From Providencia rettgeri (GTDB lineage Bacteria; Pseudomonadota; Gammaproteobacteria; Enterobacterales; Enterobacteriaceae), in NCBI RefSeq assembly GCF_013702265.1, contig NZ_CP059348.1, positions 1,364,001-1,428,000 of the forward strand: a stretch of 64,000 nucleotides of DNA, given 5' to 3'. The notes under the pieces are model-generated. The model saw only the letters and a list, made by a program, of their open reading frames with translations, ran no database searches and had not been told where the DNA came from. The position numbers and the translations under genes were made by a program. Within the stretch, counting starts at the first letter, position 1. Each line of letters opens with the position of its first letter. Shown piece by piece: positions 54,070-61,047 of this stretch.

Positions 54070-54622
54070 AATAAAAATGGCCGCTGCAGCTGGTGGATTG
54101 ATGACATTAACTGTTGCAATGGTTACTGAGTTTGAAGGGTACAAGCCTAAGCCATACTTGGATCCGGTAGGAATATTAACCGTGTGCTATGGACACACTG
54201 GCTCTGACATTATTCCCACAAAGACTTATACCGAAGCTGAGTGTAAAGCGCTACTAGAAAAAGACTTAGCTATCGTCGCTAAAGCGGTAAATCCACTAAT
54301 TAAAGTCAATATTCCTGATTACACCAGGGCGGCACTTTATTCATTTACTTATAACGTCGGAACCGGTGCTTTCTCGCGTTCTACGTTACTCAAAAAACTC
54401 AATGCAGGTGACCACACTGGTGCTTGCAACGAACTTAAACGTTGGATTTATGCCGGGGGCGTGAAATGGAAAGGGTTAATGACAAGGCGCGAAGTGGAAG
54501 AAGCTGTATGTCTTGGCGAGTTTGCTTATGCTTATCCGCTTTCATTATCGGGATCCCCGTCTGTTTGGCAGCTGGCGTATACGTACTCAGAGACAATACC
54601 TGCGGTGGTACTGACAAGGTAA
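54050..54622 (+). CDS. SAR endolysin, GH24 lysozyme (R21-like)
   Basis: 190 residues. The N-terminal Ala/Gly-rich stretch (about 9-26) is a signal-anchor-release segment. The GH24 catalytic triad is intact at T4 spacing: E29, D38 and T44 ([22 protein letters not shown]). GAGG lies six bases before the ATG, and it overlaps the holin by 20 bases. The family usually ends soon after V-C-L; here about 35 extra residues (after E-A-V-C-L-G) read through the start of the next ORF. Confidence 0.9.
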   Translation: MAKIPNKIKMAAAAGGLMTLTVAMVTEFEGYKPKPYLDPVGILTVCYGHTGSDIIPTKTYTEAECKALLEKDLAIVAKAVNPLIKVNIPDYTRAALYSFTYNVGTGAFSRSTLLKKLNAGDHTGACNELKRWIYAGGVKWKGLMTRREVEEAVCLGEFAYAYPLSLSGSPSVWQLAYTYSETIPAVVLTR

Positions 54623-54684
54623 GTTTAGAAAAACGCTGTCAAAGTGCGGTCAATTACAATAAAGCCAAGCAGGTTAACTTATGA
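54508..54684 (+). CDS. Small membrane protein in the lysis cassette
   Basis: 58 residues from the ATG at 54508, with GGAAG upstream. One hydrophobic helix ([20 protein letters not shown]) is followed by a short periplasmic-type tail with two cysteines (N-T-C-G-G-T, K-R-C-Q). It overlaps the endolysin tail by 115 bases in another frame and the spanin by ATGA, which supports translation. Function unknown. Confidence 0.55.
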   Translation: MSWRVCLCLSAFIIGIPVCLAAGVYVLRDNTCGGTDKVSLEKRCQSAVNYNKAKQVNL

Positions 54685-55058
54685 AGATAGATAACTCGTT
54701 TTGGCTTTTTTTAATGTTAGTTGCTGTTAGCTGGTTAGCATTAACGCTTTATGATAATAACACTGCAGTTAAGAGCGACAACGACAAGTTAAAGCAAGAT
54801 AACATCAAACAAAGTGCAGTCATTGCCCATCAATCATTTCAATTCAATCGCTTCAATCAGATAGCAACAACAGCATACCGGAACGGCATTCAAGCTGATG
54901 CGAAAGCGCAGGAGAAAGTCATTGAATATAAAACGATACTCAAAGCAGAGTCTTCTTGTGATTCTCTTGTGCCTCAGCCTGTTACTGATGGCTTGTTCGA
55001 GTACACAAACGAGTTACGAGAGCGCGCAATGCGTTCCAATTCCATCGACGTTAACTAA
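54681..55058 (+). CDS. Inner-membrane spanin (Rz/LysB-like)
   Basis: 125 residues with one N-terminal membrane helix (F-W-L-F-L-M-L-V-A-V-S-W-L-A-L-T-L) and a periplasmic, coiled-coil-prone region rich in Lys, Asp and Gln. The position after the endolysin and the embedded lipoprotein gene in another frame identify it as the i-spanin. With the o-spanin it fuses inner and outer membranes at lysis. Confidence 0.82.
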   Translation: MKIDNSFWLFLMLVAVSWLALTLYDNNTAVKSDNDKLKQDNIKQSAVIAHQSFQFNRFNQIATTAYRNGIQADAKAQEKVIEYKTILKAESSCDSLVPQPVTDGLFEYTNELRERAMRSNSIDVN

Positions 55059-55215
55059 TTCAGTGGTACCGCCTTTGCCACCAGACAGTGATGGCAAGAC
55101 TCTATCATTCCAAGCGTCTGTATTGTGGAACAGATTACTGCTTGCGGCGATAGAGAAGGCGAATGAGCAGCTTGAAGCTATCCAAGACATAGAGACGAAC
55201 AGAAATAATAAATAA
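54898..55215 (+). CDS. Outer-membrane lipoprotein spanin (Rz1/LysC-like)
   Basis: 105 residues starting inside the i-spanin gene in another frame. Basic N-terminus, hydrophobic L-L-V-I-L-L-C-L-S-L-L-L, then a lipobox L-M-A-C followed by S-S-T. The mature part has a Pro-rich stretch (V-V-P-P-L-P-P-D). No strong ribosome site is visible; the start is the first ATG giving a normal signal peptide. Confidence 0.8.
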   Translation: MRKRRRKSLNIKRYSKQSLLVILLCLSLLLMACSSTQTSYESAQCVPIPSTLTNSVVPPLPPDSDGKTLSFQASVLWNRLLLAAIEKANEQLEAIQDIETNRNNK

Positions 55216-55228
55216 TAAGGTGTAGTGG

Positions 55229-55819
55229 CTATTTTAACTCCTGAATCACATCTAGTATCCATTTAGATATATCCGTTGACTGCTCATGGTACCACTGCCC
55301 ATTGAGCGCTACAGGTAACTCATACTGTTTTTTTGATGGGAAATATTCGGCAGACGAATCATGGAAGATAGTAATGTTTTGTTTTTTAATGGAAAAAGAA
55401 AATACTTCAGTGCTAAGTTCTTGAATGATGTTATCTAAAATATGATAAATCTTTATCTTCAAAATGACAGTATCAGTATTACAGGTATATGAGCTTTGGT
55501 TGGAATCTAACAAATTCTCTTTTTGGTATAAGAATATAGCGCCATAAAACACAGCATGAGGAATATCAACACTTCTTTTGATGGGGTGAGCCCAAAAACC
55601 ATATACTGATTTGTTACGGTAATCTTCATAATCTGAATGGATGTCACTATATAGCTTAAGCTCGAAATACTCCGATAGACTACGAGCCACTAAACTTGCT
55701 AGTGCTGTAATTTTTATTTTAGGATGTTTTTTATTATATATTTCTTCTGTAATTTTAAAGTATTTTGCTTCTTCATAACCACGGTATATTTCTACTTCAT
55801 CGGTATATAAGCGTGCCAT
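55229..55819 (-). CDS. Moron-like protein of unknown function
   Basis: 196 residues from the ATG at 55819, which has a perfect AAGGAG eight bases upstream. No signal peptide or recognised domain; aromatic- and Ile-rich, with blocks Y-G-F-W-A-H-P-I-K-R-S-V and F-H-D-S-S-A-E-Y-F-P-S. It opposes the late operon between the lysis genes and cos. A possible own promoter upstream is TTGATT-N18-TATAAC. A probable lysogenic-conversion or exclusion gene. Confidence 0.65.
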   Translation of the reverse strand: MARLYTDEVEIYRGYEEAKYFKITEEIYNKKHPKIKITALASLVARSLSEYFELKLYSDIHSDYEDYRNKSVYGFWAHPIKRSVDIPHAVFYGAIFLYQKENLLDSNQSSYTCNTDTVILKIKIYHILDNIIQELSTEVFSFSIKKQNITIFHDSSAEYFPSKKQYELPVALNGQWYHEQSTDISKWILDVIQELK

Positions 55820-55893
55820 TTTCACTCCTTGTAGTGTTATAGAATGATAGATTTAGTGAAATCAATAGGATGCTACATTATTCAGTCATATAT

Positions 55894-55922
55894 AGCCACC
55901 AGCTAATTATTGGTGGCTTTTT
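55894..55922 (+). terminator. Terminator between the moron gene and the 55940 gene
   Basis: AGCCACCA pairs with TGGTGGCT across 9 bases, followed by five T residues on the plus strand. Similar in sequence to the terminator at 53786. Confidence 0.8.
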
Positions 55923-55939
55923 CATCTGTGGAGAAAGTC

Positions 55940-56182
55940 ATGATAGATAAAAAAGAAATTGCTGAGTTAAGTGTCAAGGTATCAGTCGATACTACTGATC
56001 TGGATAAGCTAGAGGCGCAACTTAAGCGCATTGCAGGGTTAATGGTTGATGTAGGCCTAAAGAATAAGGCAGAGTTTAAGATTGATGTTGCCAGTGGCAA
56101 CGCCGAATTCACAGGCATAACAACTGCAATAGCCAAAATAGTTGATGGGCATGAATGTATAAAAATAGCCTACTTGGGGTAG
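55940..56182 (+). CDS. Small phage protein
   Basis: 80 residues from the ATG at 55940, with the GTGGAG box ten bases upstream. The N-terminal half (L-S-V-K-V-S-V-D-T-T-D-L-D-K-L-E-A-Q-L-K-R-I-A-G-L-M) recalls the opening of tape-measure-like proteins but stands alone. Unknown role. It lies just left of cos. Confidence 0.6.
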   Translation: MIDKKEIAELSVKVSVDTTDLDKLEAQLKRIAGLMVDVGLKNKAEFKIDVASGNAEFTGITTAIAKIVDGHECIKIAYLG

Positions 56183-56194
56183 GCTATGGAAGAT

Positions 56195-56398
56195 TTAGAT
56201 AGCCGTGTAAGTGCTGATTATTCTATGAGGCGCCCAGTCTTTAACTTCTATTTTGCCTTCGCGAAGTAAGATGAGTAGTACATTATTTACTAGCTCAGGG
56301 TCAAAATCTAATAACTCTTTGCAAGCAGTGTCGACTGCCTTCGGGAATTTAATCTTAGTTAAATCTAGTAAAAACGACTTCATTTCGGGTATTTCCAT
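56195..56398 (-). CDS. Small opposite-strand phage protein
   Basis: 67 residues, with AAGGAG seven bases before the ATG at 56398. Helical, acidic to neutral, with the phrase F-D-P-E-L-V-N-N-V-L-L-I-L-L. Small minus-strand gene beside cos; it may be another moron. No family recognised. Confidence 0.55.
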   Translation of the reverse strand: MEIPEMKSFLLDLTKIKFPKAVDTACKELLDFDPELVNNVLLILLREGKIEVKDWAPHRIISTYTAI

Positions 56399-56536
56399 TT
56401 TAACTCCTTACTAGCTTGATTATTTATACAGCATGTTTATTTTTCAGGGTGTAAATAAATACAGTTATAAGTGCAAGGAATCAAGTAATTATGTGAATAA
56501 TTCAAAAGGTACTCCCGAGGGGATACCCCTACCACG

Positions 56537-56554
56537 AGGCGGCGACCACGCGGG
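56537..56554 (+). other. cos site (cosN), lambda-like
   Basis: AGGCGGCGACCACGCGGG matches the lambda left end GGGCGGCGACCTCGCGGG at 16 of 18 positions. By alignment the 12-base 5' overhang would be AGGCGGCGACCA. The terminase small-subunit start is 195 bases further on, close to the 190 or so in lambda. The phage therefore packages by cos cutting. Confidence 0.88.
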
Positions 56555-56630
56555 AAACGGCTCGTTTTCAAATTTCCATGCTGTCAGCAGCAGATCATTT
56601 AACTATTTGATTTAATTTGTGAATATCGAT

Positions 56631-56732
56631 ATTGAGGTGACAACTTTAATAATGAGTTGTCACCTCAATGCGTTATATCTCTATGATAATAAATGAAAAT
56701 ATCAATTTTCACCTGACAGAGTGAGGTGTCAA
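56631..56732. repeat. Repeated TTGWCACCTCA elements, candidate cosB terminase sites
   Basis: ATTGAGGTGACAACT and AGTTGTCACCTCAAT form a 15-bp perfect inverted repeat (56631-56669, 9-base loop). Related elements follow: TTTTCACCTGACA (56707-56719) and GTGAGGTGTCAA (56721-56732). Four copies of one short motif between cosN and the small terminase gene occupy the place of the lambda R sites bound by gpNu1. Confidence 0.65.
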
Positions 56733-57241
56733 TGTCCAACATCAGCAATCTGGGGGACGCCTACAACTGGAGCGTGGCTAAGATTGCTGAAGCATTCGGC
56801 TTAAATCGCGGAACAGTTAAAAAGCGATTGCTCGATGCGAATACCCCAATAGCCAGTAATGTAAGAGGTAATCCCGTTTATGCACTTCGGGAAGTCGGCC
56901 CCGTTTTATTTGGTGCCGATAAAGATTCAGAGCCGAGTGGCATTCAAGATCCCGCACTCATGTTTCCAAAGGACAGAAAAGATTGGTACCAATCTGAAAA
57001 TGAACGAATAAAGCTGGAAACAACACTGAAGCAACTAGTGCCGGTTGCGGATGTTCATCGGGAAATGGCGGTGATGATCAAAGCCATTTCTCAGGTACTT
57101 GATACATGGCCAGATAAACTTGAGCGAGATAATGGCTGGAAAGCAGATCAAATCACTGAGGCTCAAAAGCTCGTCGATGAGTTGAGGAACGTGCTTTCAT
57201 CTGAGGTTATGAATGCAGAGGATTTTGATGATGAAAACTAA
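56732..57241 (+). CDS. Terminase small subunit (Nu1/DUF1441-like)
   Basis: 169 residues from the ATG at 56732, with GAGG five bases upstream. The N-terminal winged helix-turn-helix is V-A-K-I-A-E-A-F-G-L-N-R-G-T-V-K-K-R-L-L-D-A, followed by a helical, charged C-terminal half. It binds cosB and recruits the large subunit. Overlaps the terminase large gene. Confidence 0.85.
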   Translation: MSNISNLGDAYNWSVAKIAEAFGLNRGTVKKRLLDANTPIASNVRGNPVYALREVGPVLFGADKDSEPSGIQDPALMFPKDRKDWYQSENERIKLETTLKQLVPVADVHREMAVMIKAISQVLDTWPDKLERDNGWKADQITEAQKLVDELRNVLSSEVMNAEDFDDEN

Positions 57242-59348
57242 TTACGCCTCAGCATCTTCAGTGAGAAAGGACGTTTCCGCATTACTCAAAGCGCCAAGGC
57301 GAATGCCAATTGCTCAAGCCGTAAAAAAATATATGCGAGTACCCATGGGCGAGGGGACGTCAATACCGTGGGATGATTCATTAACGCCGTACATCATTGA
57401 ACCGATGAATTGCTTAGCGGACAGACGGTATGATTCAGTCATTTTCGTTGGTCCAGCGCGGACAGGAAAGTCTCTAGGGTTGATTGATGGTTGGATAGTG
57501 TATGTGATTGTTTGTGATCCCGCTGATTTTTTGCTGATTCAAATGACAAAAGAAAAAGCGCGGGAGCACTCCAAGAAGCGATTAGATAGAACATTTAGAT
57601 CGAGCCGTGAAGTTGCCAAAAGGCTTAGCCCGCATCGTAACGATAATAACGTTCATGATAAAACCTTTAAGGCTGGGAATTACCTAAAAATAGGCTGGCC
57701 GTCGGTGAACATCATGTCTTCATCTGACTACCGATTTGTCGCATTGACAGATTATGACCGATTTCCAGAGGATGTGGACGGCGAAGGCGATGCTTATACA
57801 CTAGCCTCAAAACGTACTACGACGTTTATGTCTGCGGGAAAAACATTAGTTGAAAGTTCTCCTGGTCGAGAAATTACAAACAGCAAATGGCGGCGAAACA
57901 CACCACATGAAGCCCCACCAACCACGGGGATTTTATCGCTCTATAATCGAGGTGATCGCCGGCGCTGGTATTGGCCATGTCCACACTGTTCAGAATATTT
58001 TCTTCCCATTCGTGAAAATATGGTGGGTTTTGGTGAGGGTGATGATCCAACAACAGGAAGCAAAGCGGCCAGACTGCAGTGTCCACATTGCATGAATTTG
58101 ATTGAGCCTGAGCAAAAAAGAACGTTAAACAATCGCGGCGTCTGGCTCAGAGAAGGTCAATCCATTGATAAACACGGCAAGATCACAGGAAATGCACGAG
58201 ACTCCCGCATTGCATCATTTTGGATGGAAGGTCCAGCAGCCGCATATCAGACGTGGGAAAAGTTAGTTTATAACTTACTCAATGCCGAGCAGGAATATGA
58301 ACGAACCGGGAGTGAAGAAACCCTTAAATCCGTCATTAACACGGACTGGGGGCAGCCTTACTTACCGAAAATCAACCAAGAGCAGCGAAGCGGTGATGAT
58401 CTTAAATTGCGTGCTGAATATTGGGATTATAGCTCAGTGCCTTCTGGTGTGAGATTTTTGGTTGCTACAGTCGACGTACAAGGTGGTAAAAAACGCCGCT
58501 TTGTCGTTCAAGTTACAGGTTATGGCGCCAGAGGTGAGCGATGGATAATTGATCGGTTTGATATCACGCATTCCCTGCGTTCTAACGCGGATGGTGAAGC
58601 CTTAAAAATTGACCCTTCCTCTTATGCCGAGGACTGGGATATTTTAATTACGGATGTTTTAGATAAAACATATCCACTTCAAGGTCATGAAGATATTGAA
58701 ATGGGTGTTCATAGCATGGCGGTAGATACCGGTGGGGAAGAAGGCGTAACAGATAACGCTTATCAGTTTTGGCGCAAGTGCAAAAAAGAAGGACTTTCTC
58801 GTCGCGTATACCTTTTTAAAGGGGATGGTAAGGCTAAAAGCAAACTGATTACCAAATCTTACCCTGACAATACAGAGCGCTCAGATCGCCGTGCAAGGGC
58901 TCGCGGTGACGTGCCTATTTACTTGCTACAAACCAATGAATTAAAAGACCGCATTTCATCGCACTTAGGAAGAGAAACGGTGGGAAATAACTATATCCAC
59001 TTTCCTGATTGGCTGGAGGATTCTTTTTACGATGAACTCACGTATGAAGAGCGCGACAGTAATGGTAAATGGTCGAAGCCGGGTAAAGGGGCTAACGAAG
59101 CGTTTGACTTAACGGTTTATGCGCATGCTTTAGTCATATTACTCGGTTACGAAAAAATCAAATGGGAGAACCCACCTAAGTGGGCAAGGTTGCCGGATGT
59201 GAACAATGTTCAATCACCACAGCCAGCAAATCGCCAACCCTCCTCAAGCTCAACATCAATTCAATCTCAAACTGAAACACAAGAGACCAAACCTAGCGTA
59301 AGTTCGGCATGGTCCCCTGTGTCTGCAAATTCTGGAGGGTGGGTATGA
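57228..59348 (+). CDS. Terminase large subunit (GpA family)
   Basis: About 706 residues from the ATG at 57228 (a second ATG follows at once), with AGAGGA upstream. The N-terminal ATPase has Walker A V-G-P-A-R-T-G-K-S. Acidic D-Y-D-R-F-P-E-D is a Walker B candidate. A cysteine pair region C-P-H-C-S-E-Y and C-P-H-C-M-N looks like a zinc site. The C-terminal nuclease has T-V-D-V-Q-G and M-A-V-D-T-G-G-E-E-G. It cuts cos and translocates DNA into proheads. Confidence 0.93.
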   Translation: MMKTNYASASSVRKDVSALLKAPRRMPIAQAVKKYMRVPMGEGTSIPWDDSLTPYIIEPMNCLADRRYDSVIFVGPARTGKSLGLIDGWIVYVIVCDPADFLLIQMTKEKAREHSKKRLDRTFRSSREVAKRLSPHRNDNNVHDKTFKAGNYLKIGWPSVNIMSSSDYRFVALTDYDRFPEDVDGEGDAYTLASKRTTTFMSAGKTLVESSPGREITNSKWRRNTPHEAPPTTGILSLYNRGDRRRWYWPCPHCSEYFLPIRENMVGFGEGDDPTTGSKAARLQCPHCMNLIEPEQKRTLNNRGVWLREGQSIDKHGKITGNARDSRIASFWMEGPAAAYQTWEKLVYNLLNAEQEYERTGSEETLKSVINTDWGQPYLPKINQEQRSGDDLKLRAEYWDYSSVPSGVRFLVATVDVQGGKKRRFVVQVTGYGARGERWIIDRFDITHSLRSNADGEALKIDPSSYAEDWDILITDVLDKTYPLQGHEDIEMGVHSMAVDTGGEEGVTDNAYQFWRKCKKEGLSRRVYLFKGDGKAKSKLITKSYPDNTERSDRRARARGDVPIYLLQTNELKDRISSHLGRETVGNNYIHFPDWLEDSFYDELTYEERDSNGKWSKPGKGANEAFDLTVYAHALVILLGYEKIKWENPPKWARLPDVNNVQSPQPANRQPSSSSTSIQSQTETQETKPSVSSAWSPVSANSGGWV

Positions 59349-59560
59349 CCCGAGAACAAATTAAGGAAATGCTGGATGCTTACCTAAAAGCAGAAATGGA
59401 AATACTGCAGGGTAAAAACGTCACGTTTAATGGCCAGTCAATGACCATGGAAAATTTGAGTGAAATCCGTAAGGGGCGCGAGCAGTGGGAGGCTAGATAT
59501 ATGGCAACCAGCGCTTCACGCCGTCATTCTCCCGGTTATAAAGTGGCGAGGTTTTCATGA
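59345..59560 (+). CDS. gpW-like head-tail joining protein
   Basis: 71 residues (lambda gpW 68), beginning M-T-R-E-Q-I-K-E-M-L-D-A-Y, with a predicted beta-hairpin and helix (E-N-L-S-E-I-R-K-G-R-E-Q-W-E) and a short C-terminal tail. It sits between terminase and portal as in lambda and overlaps both by four bases. It closes the portal after DNA filling. Confidence 0.82.
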   Translation: MTREQIKEMLDAYLKAEMEILQGKNVTFNGQSMTMENLSEIRKGREQWEARYMATSASRRHSPGYKVARFS

Positions 59561-61047
59561 ATATGTTGGATAAGGTTATCGCGGCACTCTCACCGTCATG
59601 GGCGAGTCAGCGAGCCAAATCTCGTTATGCCATTCAAGCTTATGAGGCTGCGACGCCATCTCGTATTCATAAGGCCCGAAGAGAGAGCCGAAATGCCAAC
59701 CAGTTAACTCAAATGGGCGGTAAGTCATTACGTGAGCAAGCAAGATGGTTGGACAGTAATCACGACCTTGTCATTGGCATTCTTGACAAAATTGAAGAGC
59801 GAGTTGTTGGGAGTAAAGGGATTATTGTTGAGCCTCAGCCATTATCTCTTACCGGGCAAATTCATGATGATCTCGCGAAGCAGATCCGAACTGCGTGGTC
59901 TGAATGGTCAATTCGACCGGAAGTTACAGGGCAATTTACGCGGCCCATGCTTGAGCGCCTTTTAGTCAGGACGTGGATCCGAGACGGCGAAGTCTTTGCT
60001 CAATTAGTGAGGGGCAATCAAAAGGGGCTTGATAACCAGGCGGGTATCCCATTTTGGCTGGAAGCCTTGGAACCAGACTTTGTGCCAATTCACCTTGATG
60101 ATACAAGCAAAAATATTCGGCAGGGCATTCAACTTAATCACTGGGGACGGCCGCAGTCTTACTTTGTGTACAAAAGCTTACTCACCACAGGGCAGCAAAT
60201 GGGCGATCTTAAGTCCATCCTGACCGAAAACATGCTGCATTTAAAATATGTGCGTCGCTTGCATCAAATCCGAGGTAATAGTTTATTTTCTGGCATTTTG
60301 ACGCGTTTGAGTGCTTTGAAAGACTATGAGGATGCAGAACTGACCGCCGCACGTATTGCCGCCTCTTTGGGGATGTATATCAAAAAAGGGGATGCGGGTA
60401 TTTATGATGATGGCAGTGATGAAGATGATCGTAGTCTCGATATTGTGCCGGGCATTATCTTTGATGGGCTAAAACCCGGTGAAGATGTTGGCATGATCAA
60501 GTCAGACAGACCTAACCAAAACCTTGAAAATTTCCGTAACGGTCAGCTTAGAGCAGTTGCTGCAGGAAGTCGCGGAAGCTATTCCAGTATTGCGCGTGAT
60601 TATAACGGGACATACAGCGCACAGCGGCAAGAGCTGGTGGAGTCATTTGAGGGTTACTACATCTTGCAAGACACCTTTTGTGGCTCTGTAAGCCGTCCTG
60701 TTTATCGTCAGTGGTTAAACATGGCGATTACTTCAGGGGTGATTGTCGTCCCACCGGATGTTGATCCCGATTCACTCTATAACGCTACTTACAGTGGTCC
60801 GGTTATGCCGTGGATTGACCCACTTAAAGAATCTAATGCATGGAAAACACAAATTCGTGGTGGGGCTGCATCGGAGAGTGACTGGGTTCGAGCTCGAGGC
60901 GGGAACCCTGCGGAAGTTAAACGTCGTCGTAAAGCAGAAATCGATGAAAATAAACGGCTGGGGCTGGTTTTTGATACCGATCCGGCAAATGACAAAGGTA
61001 GCGAAAATGCAAATGAAACAAACACATCAAGTGCCACCAAAAAATAG
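59557..61047 (+). CDS. Portal protein (lambda gpB family)
   Basis: A 496-residue lambda-type portal. Blocks include Y-E-A-A-T-P-S-R at the N-terminus, W-I-R-D-G-E-V-F-A-Q, R-R-L-H-Q-I-R-G-N-S-L-F-S-G and S-R-G-S-Y-S-S-I-A-R-D-Y-N-G-T-Y-S-A-Q-R-Q-E-L. It forms the dodecameric DNA channel at the unique head vertex. The ATG overlaps the gpW stop (ATGA). Confidence 0.93.
   Translation: MNMLDKVIAALSPSWASQRAKSRYAIQAYEAATPSRIHKARRESRNANQLTQMGGKSLREQARWLDSNHDLVIGILDKIEERVVGSKGIIVEPQPLSLTGQIHDDLAKQIRTAWSEWSIRPEVTGQFTRPMLERLLVRTWIRDGEVFAQLVRGNQKGLDNQAGIPFWLEALEPDFVPIHLDDTSKNIRQGIQLNHWGRPQSYFVYKSLLTTGQQMGDLKSILTENMLHLKYVRRLHQIRGNSLFSGILTRLSALKDYEDAELTAARIAASLGMYIKKGDAGIYDDGSDEDDRSLDIVPGIIFDGLKPGEDVGMIKSDRPNQNLENFRNGQLRAVAAGSRGSYSSIARDYNGTYSAQRQELVESFEGYYILQDTFCGSVSRPVYRQWLNMAITSGVIVVPPDVDPDSLYNATYSGPVMPWIDPLKESNAWKTQIRGGAASESDWVRARGGNPAEVKRRRKAEIDENKRLGLVFDTDPANDKGSENANETNTSSATKK

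Noticed and set aside
54442-54507. Longer N-terminus for the small lysis-cassette ORF
   Set aside because: The upstream in-frame ATG gives a hydrophilic, Arg-rich extension fully inside the endolysin; the ATG at 54508 has the ribosome site and starts just before the membrane helix.
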